Of a stretch of 64,000 bases of DNA, positions 41,086-50,535 are shown piece after piece; positions within the stretch are counted from its first letter, which is position 1; each line of letters starts with the position of its first letter. Under the pieces are notes generated by a model. The model made no database searches. It saw nothing but the letters and a program-made list of their open reading frames with translations, and was not told the origin of the DNA. Position numbers and translations under genes: made by a program. The DNA comes from Batrachochytrium dendrobatidis JAM81 (lineage: Eukaryota; Chytridiomycota; Chytridiomycetes; Rhizophydiales), in NCBI RefSeq assembly GCF_000203795.2, contig NW_006281099.1, positions 1,987,774-2,051,773 of the forward strand, in the 5' to 3' direction.

Positions 41086-42207
41086 ATGACTGAGCTAGAC
41101 AATCAACGACTTGAAGACCGCCTAGAGGCGTTTGTGAGCAATGCCAATCAAGACGGTATACAAGCCAATCAAAACATGAACCAATACGTTCCTCGTACAG
41201 CTGCAGCAACAGATGTCCCTGATATCACTATGATGCAAGAGGGAGAATCTGCTTCAATCAATGGTAGCTCAATGACTTCAACCACGCAATCGATCCCTTT
41301 AACCCCATCTTACCATGCAGCTTCTGCATCGTTGCAGCAATCTCAAAGCATTCCTGGATTTCAAAGTGTTCGTGATCGTATTGCGCAATACAAGGCTGCA
41401 TCAGGACCGAATCCATTGCCTGCTGCTACATCTGCTCGATTCAATACATCCACACATGCATTGAGTGGGACTAGCCGTCGTGAAAGTCTTGGACACAGGG
41501 ATCGACCTCGCCTAAGTCAAAATGCTCGTTCAGCACCTTATCCTTGCAAGCCCATCGTTTCTGGAAACAGAGAGTCGGTTACCCATTCCCATCATACTTC
41601 ACAGTTGGATATCAGTGCTCATCACAGCACAGGTGCAGATACGATCGCAGCCACTCTCCAGCCTCTATCGATTGGATCAAACAGTCAAGGATCTTTACAG
41701 CCAAAACAAAAGAATGTGCAACCTGGAGGCAGTCCAAACAGTGCTACTCGTGGATCAAATGAACACGTTGCTGCAAAGTATAATCAGACTGCTGCATCCA
41801 CCAACAAATGCCAAGCCTGTAGCAAAACTGGTAAGTTATTTATAGCAATCTAGTTTTTTGGTAAGAAACTCACCAAGATTTGTAATCTGAATCGTTAGTG
41901 TATGCTATGGAGCAAGTCACTGTAGATACACACATGTTCCATCGTACATGCTTCAAATGTGCTCACTGCAAGGGACAGCTTAAGATGGGCAACTTGGCCT
42001 CGATGGGCGGTGTTTACTACTGCAAGGTAAAAGGTTTAAAGAATTCATCATGAATCCGATACTGATGCTTAATATGGTGAAAATACTGTTCTGTAGCCTC
42101 ATTTCAAGCAGCTATTTGCTCTTAAAGGCAATTACTCGGAAGGGTTTGGTAAAGAAGAGCCCAAGCGAGCATGGATGCAAGAGCATGGCACTCATGCACC
42201 CAAGTAA
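41086..42207 (+). CDS. Single LIM-domain protein
   Basis: Three exons from ATG 41086 (MTELDNQRLEDRLEAFVSNA): to about 41830, then 41899-42028 and about 42098-42207. A long Ser/Thr/Gln-rich disordered N-terminal region of about 240 residues precedes one LIM domain at the C terminus. Zinc ligands are visible in CQACSKTVYAMEQV, HMFHRTCFKCAHCKGQL and VYYCKPHFKQLFALK. The domain ends NYSEGFGKEEPKRAW and the protein stops at HAPK. A lone C-terminal LIM with the GNYSEGFG extension resembles LIMA1/EPLIN- and CRP-type actin-associated LIM domains, suggesting a cytoskeletal adaptor. The intron 1 splice restores the CxxC to His spacing, supporting the model. Confidence 0.85.
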
Positions 42208-42560
42208 ACCAGCCAGGACAGCCAAGTTCACGCACACCTGCTGTTCCAGGTGTTATCAAGCAATAAACTATTAGATTGTCCTTGACAGCTTGCAACTCAT
42301 AGATTGACTACAACGCAGCGGATGGCTGGTTGTGTGAATTGGCTGCTGTGTTTTCATTCTGACATAATTCTCCGACACTTGTTAGAACCGATATCATCGC
42401 TAGCAACTGTATTGAGTGCACTTTTGGTCTATTGCTCAATTCGCATCCAGCATCTGCATTTCAGTGTGATTGCTGGATATCTGGACTGTAAACCCTTTAT
42501 TCTACTTCCAATTGATTAAAGCAACCACTGCTACTTGCATACAAAAACAACTTGGATAGA

Positions 42561-43916
42561 ATGGTTCGTTTAGTCAATTCAACTTTAGAGAATGGCCATG
42601 CAAATGTGTCTGCTATTTCATCTGAAATGAAATCTACAGAGTCATCAGAGCCGCTGCCTTCTCCCTCAGAGTCATCTATAAAGGCAACGATGGAAACACC
42701 TGTACATGATCCATCTGCATCTCCTCAGCCTGTTCAAGCTCAGCAGTCGCCTAGTCTGCCTCGCAAGCGTCAAACGTATGATTTCAAATTCGGATCTATC
42801 CTTGGTGAGGGCTCTTACTCTACTGTCCTCTCAGCAACTGAAATCTCCACTGGTCGTCATTTTGCAGTCAAGATGCTTGACAAGCGACACATTGTTCGAG
42901 AGAAGAAGACCAAATATGTTACAGTAGAACGAGATGTTCTTAACCGTATCCATCATCCCTTTGTCATTAAGCTATTTTACACATTTCAAGACGACCATTC
43001 ACTGTATTTTGTATTGGAATTGGCTGCACATGGCGATTTACTTGGTTACTTGAAGCAGGTTGGAAGATTTGAGATGGACTCGGCAAGGTTCTATATGGCT
43101 GAGGTGGTGTGTGGGGTCAAGTTTTTACATGACAATGGAGTGATTCATCGAGATCTAAAACCAGAAGTGAGTTGGACATGCTTTGTTTTGATGTAAATGA
43201 TCAATTTAATTAATCTTGATGGTTTGTGAATAGAATATCCTTTTGAGCAAGTCCAAACATATCAAGGTATTTGAGTTTATTTTTGTATTGATTTGTTTAT
43301 TGGTCGAGTGTGTTGATTTGTTTATACATTACAACTCAATCGACTTACTATGGTCTAGATTGCAGATTTCGGTACAGCCAAGATTTTAGACTCGTCTACA
43401 ACACCGTCTTCAGAGCCATCTCGTCGTGCATCTTTTGTTGGTACTGCAGAATATTGCTCGCCTGAACTTCTCAATGACCGTGAAGCATCTCATGCATCGG
43501 ATGTTTGGGCGATTGGATGCATCATGTACCAGCTCTTGGTTGGCCAACCCCCTTTTCGTGGAAGCAACGAGTACCAAACTTTTCAATGCATCATTCAACT
43601 CAAGTACATGATTCCAGATGAGATAGATGCTGATTCTGCAAGTCTTATAAAAGACATTTTAAAAATAGTTCCCAAAGATCGACCTGGTCTGACTCAAGTG
43701 CAGGCATATGCTTTTTTTAATGGTGTCGAGTGGGTCGGATTGGAAAAACGGGAAGCACCCGTTTTGAGGCAACTCGATCCATTACTCAATGGTGTCAATG
43801 ATGAGGATAATGTTGACAGGTTGGCGGATGACATTGACGAGCTCGAACTTTTTGATAGTTCAGGAAATTCTGGGTATGATAAAAAAACTAGCGATGAAGA
43901 CCATGATCAAAGCTGA
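42561..43916 (+). CDS. PDK1-type AGC protein kinase (Pkh/Ksg1-like)
   Basis: Ser/Thr kinase that in fungi phosphorylates AGC kinases such as Ypk and Pkc. From ATG 42561 (MVRLVNSTLENGHANVSAIS) a Ser/Pro-rich N terminus leads into the kinase domain. The Gly loop is LGEGSYSTVLSA; the ATP-binding Lys lies in FAVKMLDKRHI; the catalytic loop is IHRDLKPE/NILLSKSKHIK; the Mg-binding motif is IADFGTAKIL. The activation segment SFVGTAEYCSPELL is the PDK1 type, and SDVWAIGCIMYQLLVGQPPF follows. Introns lie after KPE (43167) and after HIK (about 43266). The protein ends in an acidic tail soon after the kinase domain. I see no PH domain, as in yeast Pkh and unlike animal PDK1. A PIF-type pocket cannot be judged by eye. 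Confidence 0.85.
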
Positions 43917-44552
43917 ATTGTATAGATGTATTGCAAACATGGTCCTTGTGGAGCTAGGTCTGTGCTAAAACTACACAGTTTCGATTATATGAACTAAATA
44001 AAGACATTGCGAATGATACTATGTATTTCTGTCAATGACCTGTTGCGGCTGATGCATCTGTAAAATGCAATATATGGCAATTGCTTTGATAGCTGTACTT
44101 GCGTAACAGAACGTGGTTAGACACGAGTCTAATATCAGGATGCGGCAAGATTAGGTAACTGGTTGTTGGCACAACGACATTTTGAGATATACGTGCCGCT
44201 GATTTAGATCGGAGTTTACCGAGTTTGGCACATGTGACAGGCTTGCTGGTTTAACGGCAAAATAGTCAGCACATGGCATAAATGCAAGACAGACGAGTGC
44301 CACTTTGTACCGAAATGTCTTTTAGTCTCAAGATGGCTACATTTGTCTTGTATAATCTCCGATGCTTTGGGATCATTCGCGGTCAAATCTAGCTTGGCTT
44401 ACTGTAAATGTATTCAATTCAAAACCTTGCCTCAAATCTATAAATAGGGTTTCATGATGCTCTTTAATTCAACCATTCTTTTGTAGTCTTGATATAAACT
44501 TGTAACGTTTCATCCTTTGCCATATATTTTATACCCAAAAAACACCCCAATT
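43917..44552. other. Intergenic region upstream of a secreted-protein gene
   Basis: No supported coding sequence in about 630 bp. It carries a TATA-like box at 44439 serving the downstream gene. No repeat or RNA gene was recognised. Confidence 0.6.
44439..44446 (+). promoter_or_regulatory. TATA box of the acidic secreted protein gene
   Basis: TATAAATA, 107 bp upstream of the ATG at 44553. The same octamer precedes the next secreted-protein gene. Confidence 0.55.
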
Positions 44553-44939
44553 ATGAAATTCACCATATTTGCTCTTGTCTCTATCGTTGCTGCTACTGCA
44601 AACGCCATTGCTATTCCTGCCCAATACTCTCGTGAGATGCGTGAACATGCTCTCTATATTCGTGCGCATATTCCCGACTCGGAAATTATGGCCTTGATTA
44701 GCAAACGGGACAACAGCCCTGCTGATACTGTTGATCAAGATGGTGACGCTGATTCTGACACTGATTCCAAAGATGCTGGCACTGATTCTGACAATGATTC
44801 CAAAGATAATGCCACAGAAACCCTTACTGATGCATCCGACCTTGCACCATTTGACGTAACAAAATACACTTTTACGGATGATAATGTACCTGGCGAAACT
44901 CAACCTGTTGATGCTCCTGCTGATGACCTGCACAATTAA
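44553..44939 (+). CDS. Small secreted acidic repeat protein
   Basis: A 128-residue single-exon protein. MKFTIFALVSIVAATANAIA is a clear signal peptide, with likely cleavage after NAIA or nearby. A short region (YSREMREHALYIRAHIPDSE) ends in a KR dibasic site (LISKRDN), a possible Kex2-type processing point. The rest is highly acidic with an imperfect tandem repeat (DSDTDSKDAG then TDSDNDSKDNA, about 44750-44815) and no cysteines. It is disordered and charged, with no recognised domain. The nearby genes at 45868 and 47328 also encode secreted proteins. The gene is of lineage-specific type; function unknown. Confidence 0.7.
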   Translation: MKFTIFALVSIVAATANAIAIPAQYSREMREHALYIRAHIPDSEIMALISKRDNSPADTVDQDGDADSDTDSKDAGTDSDNDSKDNATETLTDASDLAPFDVTKYTFTDDNVPGETQPVDAPADDLHN

Positions 44940-45804
44940 TTACAAAACAGTGTTAAATTATTACAAAATAAACTTGTTTTATATCATATCCAATCTTGAT
45001 GCATTCAATGATCGTATATAGTCGACTGATGCAATACAATCATATCAAACATACTACTGTATTGTTGATCATTGTGTTTGATTGGATATTTGACATGACT
45101 GGTCATATATGGTTTGCACAATGATCACTGTCCAGATGTACATGTCAAGTGCGTGTATAACCAGATTTGATGATATTGACCAGTTGACACATGCTGATCA
45201 ACTCAACTGGTGTGTATTGTATGCATATGGTCATGATGTGTGGTTGATAAACTATATAGTGACAATTGATATTGATATAATAGCACAGAACATGCAATAC
45301 CAACACAACAGTTGCAAGTCACTGATCATCAATGTGACATTGTGGTTGAATCATGGACTGTATTGTATTGACTCGATTGATTGATTGGATCACTGGACAG
45401 TGCGCAGTGATGATTGATCGTGTCGAGTTGAGTGGAAAGTATTACTAAGCCACGATATGTTTGAGTTGTGCCAATCAATTGACATTTGGAAGGCATGGAA
45501 TACCAGACACATATTGGTGATCGTCCAATAACTGAGTACCAGCCCGTTTCATAGCCTTATTTTGTTTGTACTCACTAGCCCTTTTCTGCCCTAAAAAAGA
45601 TAGGGAACTACACAATTGTTCAATCATACAGTATTTGAATGCATATTCAAGTAGTAGTTTAATCAAGATTGCAGATTGTCATATAAAGGGATATCCCTTA
45701 AACCTTGACATTGATAGCAATACATCAACACCAACCCTGACAGCAACACGAGTTCCTTAAAACGGCCATCTAGGAACATGCTTTTAATACTATTCAATAA
45801 CCGA
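44940..45804. other. Low-complexity intergenic DNA
   Basis: A stretch rich in TG, AT and TGATCA words, with no supported gene. TGATCA occurs four times between 45066 and 45328. Open frames here (e.g. 45109-45384) have low-complexity codon use and no start context. The tail end carries the promoter of the next gene. Confidence 0.5.
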
Positions 45805-45812
45805 TATAAATA
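45805..45812 (+). promoter_or_regulatory. TATA box of the coiled-coil secreted protein gene
   Basis: TATAAATA, 56 bp upstream of the ATG at 45868. Confidence 0.55.
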
Positions 45813-45867
45813 CGATCTAAACCCAACCTATTAATGTCAATCACTACAACTTGGTTAAACCAGTAAA

Positions 45868-46608
45868 ATGAAACTTTTAATCGCTATATTGTCATCGATC
45901 CTGCTTACTTGTTCAGTTACTGTTGCCAACCCAACTATTCCCACTGCAACTACAAGTACCGAATACAGCACTTCAACAGTTCTTCCCAGCGCAACTACAG
46001 ATGCTGCTTCTAGTCCTTTGGCCAGTTCTGTTGCACCTTCAAATAAAGCTAAAGCTTTGCTCAAAAGCTACATTCAAACCCAACAAACTCATGATGAAGC
46101 AAAGAGAAAACATGCCTTGTTAGAAACCAGATATGGTGTTGAAATTGATCTTATAACTGAGCTGGAGGAAATACTCGAGGATTTCGAAAGAAAGTATCGG
46201 AAAAGCAAGCAAGGTTCAAATCACAACAACAAACTTTTGAAAGCCAGATTTGATTGTGAATTCCAATCTTCCAAACTCATTGGGCTTACAAGAGAGCTTT
46301 CAGAATCTGAGTACGGTATTGCTGAATTGTCTTGGAAATTATATCTTATTGCAAAAGAACTTGTGGCATTAGTTTTTGGAGAAATTCTGGACAAATGCCT
46401 GATTAATGAGCGTATGAGTTATATACTATCAAGTCCAATTGTTGTGAAACAGATTGCCAAAGTGTATGATGATTTACCACAAAATCCTCAACATTCCAAT
46501 CCATCCTCATCATATGAAGAAGCAACAAGTTCTGGAACTTGTCCCAGGCCACAGAGAGCTTCTTCCAGGATTAAAACTAAGGTCATGTCATTCTTTAAGC
46601 AATCCTAA
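45868..46608 (+). CDS. Secreted Ser/Thr-rich coiled-coil protein
   Basis: A 246-residue single-exon protein. MKLLIAILSSILLTCSVTVA is a signal peptide, followed by a Ser/Thr-rich probably O-glycosylated spacer (TTSTEYSTSTVLPSATTDAA). A long charged helical region then spans about residues 50-175 (KAKALLKSYIQTQQTHDEAK, ELEEILEDFERKYRKSKQGS). A C-terminal basic, Ser-rich tail ends MSFFKQS. No catalytic motif or known domain was recognised. Chytrids such as Batrachochytrium carry families of secreted proteins of this general plan. Membership is an inference, and no function is proposed. It is separated from flanking genes by low-complexity DNA on both sides. Confidence 0.7.
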   Translation: MKLLIAILSSILLTCSVTVANPTIPTATTSTEYSTSTVLPSATTDAASSPLASSVAPSNKAKALLKSYIQTQQTHDEAKRKHALLETRYGVEIDLITELEEILEDFERKYRKSKQGSNHNNKLLKARFDCEFQSSKLIGLTRELSESEYGIAELSWKLYLIAKELVALVFGEILDKCLINERMSYILSSPIVVKQIAKVYDDLPQNPQHSNPSSSYEEATSSGTCPRPQRASSRIKTKVMSFFKQS

Positions 46609-47064
46609 TGTGACAACTCGTCCAATTGATTTGAATGCTGATCTAGACTGGTTTCAACCGAGTCTGTTGTATTTTTGTTTGAATAAAATATAATACAATT
46701 ACCATTTGATATTGTATGTACATGCATTGTATCTGATCATTCCAGTCTTGGTTGGTATCATAGTGTGCATTGACACTTGCATTCCCAATACAATGCAGTT
46801 GATTCTATACTGCATAGTTGTACACATTGATGATGCTGACATGCAACACCAACAATAGTCATGTGTGTTGATATCTGATCTGGCCAACCTAGAAACCCAT
46901 TTTGGTGATCAACTTACTGTCATTTGATGTTTTTCAACATGTTTAATATAGTCGTTTGGATGTTACAACAGCTCTGTTCCAAACAATCAGTCCATGATTA
47001 AAAATGACTTGCACAACTGACAATACTGATAGCAACAAAACAGGATTGTTAATTTAAAATATAT
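46609..47064. other. Low-complexity intergenic DNA
   Basis: AT/TG-rich, with short words shared with the upstream gap (e.g. ATGCAAYACCAACA at 45293 and 46839). No supported gene. It separates two genes that converge on it. Confidence 0.5.
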
Positions 47065-47328
47065 TTATTGAGTATTCGTATTTTGAAGAATCATCATATG
47101 TCTTGCTAGTCGCCTTTCCTTTCTTCTGCGTTTGTCATTCAAGTAGTGAATTCTTCTCTGTAAAAAAGAAGTTTGAAATCTGCTCCAACGACTTCTTAAT
47201 GTGTGTCTCAGACCTTTATTCTTACGACGAGAAGTCGGCGGTTCTTGCTCTTGAAACTCAGTTTGAGGAAAGGCACAGGCAATTCCTGATCCAACAATAA
47301 AAAACACAACCAATGTAGAAAAGAGCAT
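47065..47328 (-). CDS. Small secreted basic protein
   Basis: The first ATG of the frame is at 47328, giving 87 residues: MLFSTLVVFFIVGSGIACAF, a likely signal peptide. A short acidic stretch (FQEQEPPTSRRKNKG) and a strongly basic Arg/Lys-rich remainder (RSRWSRFQTSFLQRR, NDKRRRKERRLARH) follow. There are several dibasic sites and no further cysteine. A TATA-like octamer (TATAAATA on the minus strand, 47359-47352) lies only 24 bp upstream of this ATG. That is tight for a normal transcription start, so the true start could be elsewhere. No family recognised; function unknown. Confidence 0.5.
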   Translation of the reverse strand: MLFSTLVVFFIVGSGIACAFPQTEFQEQEPPTSRRKNKGLRHTLRSRWSRFQTSFLQRRIHYLNDKRRRKERRLARHMMILQNTNTQ

Positions 47329-47460
47329 AACCAAATAAACCAACCATCCACTATTTATAACCAAACATCATCAACAGCACAAAGTTACAAGTTACAAAAC
47401 AGCTTTATTCTAGTCGTCACAGGTTTCTTCTTATATTAATGATTAGATTACGGGAGAAAC

Positions 47461-47610
47461 ACCGCGCGAACGCAGGATTCTCCCTCCTCAAAAATGATGC
47501 ACCCACGAACACCCGAAGGCGTTGTGATCGCCGTCCCTCCCACGTTTGTGCAATGGAAGAGGTCCGACAACCCGATCACGCCTTGTTGATCGCACAACCG
47601 GAGCGCCAGG
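47461..47610. other. GC-rich islet (59% GC) in AT-rich DNA
   Basis: Counted GC is 89 of 150 bases, against roughly 35-40% in neighbouring intergenic DNA. Both strands have an open frame through it. It is followed directly by CAG/GTAAGTAT, a near-perfect splice donor on the plus strand. No translated similarity was recognised. It could be an inserted fragment of another genome segment, an element remnant or an exon of an unrecognised gene. Confidence 0.55.
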
Positions 47611-47966
47611 TAAGTATGAGTTGAAAAAATAGCGACAAACAGGTCTATTTAAAGGAAATTTTCAGCAACAGTGGAATAGGGACATAGTTATGCGTTAACA
47701 ATTGTGGGATTAAATAATTTGAATTAATGGACCAATAGATTGACAGTATGATACAAGTGACTTGTAACAATGGTAGTGAGTGGACATGAACAAGAGTATC
47801 ACTATAAACCAGTGATTCGACATTGCTTATACTGTCTGTTTCAGACTGTGAGCACCAATATCTAGTTGTTTTACTATCCATCACCAACCTTGCTGCTTCA
47901 TGCTTGAATACTGACAAGGGCTGTTCAATTGCCGCCAACCATAATTATCGGCTGTATATTCCTCTA

Positions 47967-49808
47967 ATGCATCAAGTACCTAACCCCAACTGCCATCAAG
48001 CAATTGATGTTTCCAATACAATGAGTGACACTGCATTTACTTGTACTGAGGATGATTTGGAATCAGACACACACAATAGCAACGACTTTTCAGACGATGC
48101 AGACTATTCAGGTGATGAGCCAGACGGTCCATATGTAGCTATATCCACTGCATCCTTGGCTACTCTGTGTCCTCCATGCCGTCCTCCAATATCACCGCAA
48201 CTATCATCTATACATTCAACTAGCACTTTACTCTATAAAAATAACCAGACTGTCAATGACAGCTCATCATCTGCACTTAGTAGAATACAGGATGACTGTC
48301 CATTTCCTCGAGCTACATGCGAGTCTATCCATCATCACAAACTGCCCGCTGTGAAAAAACAGCTGCGGCAATCATCTCCAGCCCTGTCGCTAGCTTCGTC
48401 TGGATCAATGAGCAACAGCCTCTTTAGTGGAAAATCATACTCTGCAATGGCCTATGGCATGCAGCCTATTTCTGCCATGTCACTGACAGCTCTACCTCCT
48501 TCTGCCGAGTCCATGGGTGCTACATTTGATCCTGCATTCAAATCGCTGTCTCGATCTCAAACTGGTCGCAGTGGTTCTGGAACAACTACTCCGCTTGCTG
48601 GCTACACAAGCTATTCTGTGAAATACGTTCATGAAAGAGTGTCTAGTGTTGTATCTGGCACGGATTCATTGTCTCGGCCAGCTGAAAGAATTTCCAATGG
48701 CTTGCCAGTTCAATCTGCATCCATTCAAGATCATTCCAAATGGCTTGATGAATTACTCATTCAAGATGAGATTTCTGCCAGAGTGCCGACTCGGCCAGGA
48801 TCATCAGCCAGTCAAACATCTTTGAGCTCTGAAGTGTCGGACGAGTCGACAGATGCATTTTTCAGGAATATTTCAACTGATCGAGTGCAGGCTTTGCACG
48901 ACCAAGATTCATACCATGCAGCCTCGTCACTGCGACAATCGAGCCAACAAAAAAACCGTTCGGCCTTGTATACCTCTAATTCATCGTCTTCAATCAACTC
49001 AACTATACCTTGCCATAAATCCAATGCCGAGCTCTCTCTGAGTCGTGTCTGTTTTGCAAAGCCATCTCAGTCACTTTATACTATTGTGTTTGCTACACTC
49101 ATCTGGGTATGCATGTACACGATTCCCATCATCAGCTATATTCCAATGATTTCAGCTCGCTACATGGGTATCTACATCACCATGCTTGCAGTTGCCATTG
49201 TGTCGCTCATGGCAGGCACAGCCATGTCATGTCACTGCTCAACCCTCTATACTCTCTACACAACCCTCAAAACGAACCGCATTTTTTGCAACACTGAGCA
49301 CATTGGGCTGGTTTTGATTGGTGCAGGTGTGGTGTCTCACTTGCTTCCGCCATGTTTTGCTTGGCTTCACACCATTCACAAGCAAGTAATGATTGCAGGG
49401 CCTGCGACTGTATTTGTATGCATGTTTGCATGGGTCATGGCAGTAGGTGGAATGACATTATGGATGCTTATGCGTGTATCATGGCGGGTTACAGGCGGGC
49501 TGCATCAAACCTTGTGTTGGTTGGTTGGTGTTGAGAGTGAAGAAAAGAGTAAGAAACAGCGACAGTTGAGATATGCTCAATCAGATTCCATGCTCGCTGC
49601 TCGAAACCATTCATATCGGCAGCTTGATCGGGATTTAGATCGTCGGGGTTGGACCAGACATGATCCCACTGCTGTGAGTGTGCCTCGAGGAACGTTGAAA
49701 CGTCAAGCAAGTATGCCACGACTATCTAAATATCAACCCGCAGTAAGAGATAGTGCAGACATTCCTTATATCTCGGATACAACATCACTCCCAACTCGGC
49801 CGATCTGA
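47967..49808 (+). CDS. Multi-span membrane protein of unknown function
   Basis: The frame is open from about 47823, but the first ATGs are 47967 (MHQVPNPNCHQAIDVSNTMS) and 48021 (MSDTAFTCTEDDLESD). Either gives a protein of about 600 residues in one exon. A long Ser/Thr-rich hydrophilic N-terminal part is followed by about four hydrophobic helices in the last third: LYTIVFATLIWVCMYTIPII, YITMLAVAIVSLMAGTAM, IGLVLIGAGVVSHLLPPCFA and MIAGPATVFVCMFAWVMAVG. A basic, Ser/Arg-rich C-terminal tail follows (RDLDRRGWTRHDP). It may be a plasma-membrane regulator, but no family is recognised. Confidence 0.65.
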   Translation: MHQVPNPNCHQAIDVSNTMSDTAFTCTEDDLESDTHNSNDFSDDADYSGDEPDGPYVAISTASLATLCPPCRPPISPQLSSIHSTSTLLYKNNQTVNDSSSSALSRIQDDCPFPRATCESIHHHKLPAVKKQLRQSSPALSLASSGSMSNSLFSGKSYSAMAYGMQPISAMSLTALPPSAESMGATFDPAFKSLSRSQTGRSGSGTTTPLAGYTSYSVKYVHERVSSVVSGTDSLSRPAERISNGLPVQSASIQDHSKWLDELLIQDEISARVPTRPGSSASQTSLSSEVSDESTDAFFRNISTDRVQALHDQDSYHAASSLRQSSQQKNRSALYTSNSSSSINSTIPCHKSNAELSLSRVCFAKPSQSLYTIVFATLIWVCMYTIPIISYIPMISARYMGIYITMLAVAIVSLMAGTAMSCHCSTLYTLYTTLKTNRIFCNTEHIGLVLIGAGVVSHLLPPCFAWLHTIHKQVMIAGPATVFVCMFAWVMAVGGMTLWMLMRVSWRVTGGLHQTLCWLVGVESEEKSKKQRQLRYAQSDSMLAARNHSYRQLDRDLDRRGWTRHDPTAVSVPRGTLKRQASMPRLSKYQPAVRDSADIPYISDTTSLPTRPI

Positions 49809-50535
49809 AATCTCTATTGGCTTGAATTAGATGCTTACAGACCCCCTTAATGAATGCTTGTTGCAACAATATTTCAAATCTTCAATTACCGCCGTATTTG
49901 CATAACGTGGAGCGCCAAATAAGGGTGTAATAAACAGCAGTCATGATAATTCCTACCAAATTTACTGGACAAGATAATCCGCTTTGAGCTGAGTTGCATT
50001 GACAACAGCTGAACCCCATAGTTGAATGAATACAACGATGGTGCGACAATGGCCATGTCAAGAGTGGAATAATTACAGTTTAAGCAATAGGTGAATCCTG
50101 TGTGCATTATATGATGAACCTCGTCTATCGAATAAGCAGTTAATCTACAAGAAAGCGCAATAAACGTTTAACCATTGTTCCACAGCAAAAGTAACTGCAA
50201 GTGTTTTGCTTGCGTGAATACAGCTAAAAATTAGGGTTGCCCCATAAAATAAATTATACACAAGTGGATCCCATAAATGTATTTGTCATTGACTAGACTA
50301 AAAATAGAATGGATTGAGCTATTGGTTTTGACACCCATAGCTAAAGCTGGATGGTTTAGACAAGAATAGGAAAACGGCCAGGTTTCAGTTTGTAGTCAAA
50401 TCAGCAATGATTTAAATATGGAGACAGATCTATAAGGATTATAAACAAGATATGCAAGTAAGATAAAAAGGGACATTAAAGAGGTAGCCACGTATTGAAT
50501 AAAAAGTGGAGGGTTGAGGGATCGAATAAACAAAA
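49809..50535. other. Intergenic gap with a candidate repeat element
   Basis: Between convergent genes. It contains the terminus motif GTGAATACAGCT at 50214-50225 and a weaker inverted partner near 49888-49912. No supported gene. Confidence 0.5.
49888..50225. mobile_element. Candidate MITE-like element, right end clear
   Basis: The right end GTGAATACAGCT (50214-50225) is identical to the right ends at 28729 and 36280. A left end near 49889 (ACCGCCGTATTTGCATAACG) is an imperfect inverted match. The interior is AT-rich and non-coding. The left boundary is tentative. Confidence 0.35.

Noticed and set aside
41086..41180. Similarity of DNQRLEDRLEAF in the LIM protein to DNQRMEERLREF in the ZBBX-like protein
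   Set aside because: Short charged helical words like this arise easily in coiled coils; flanks do not match, so common descent is not supported.
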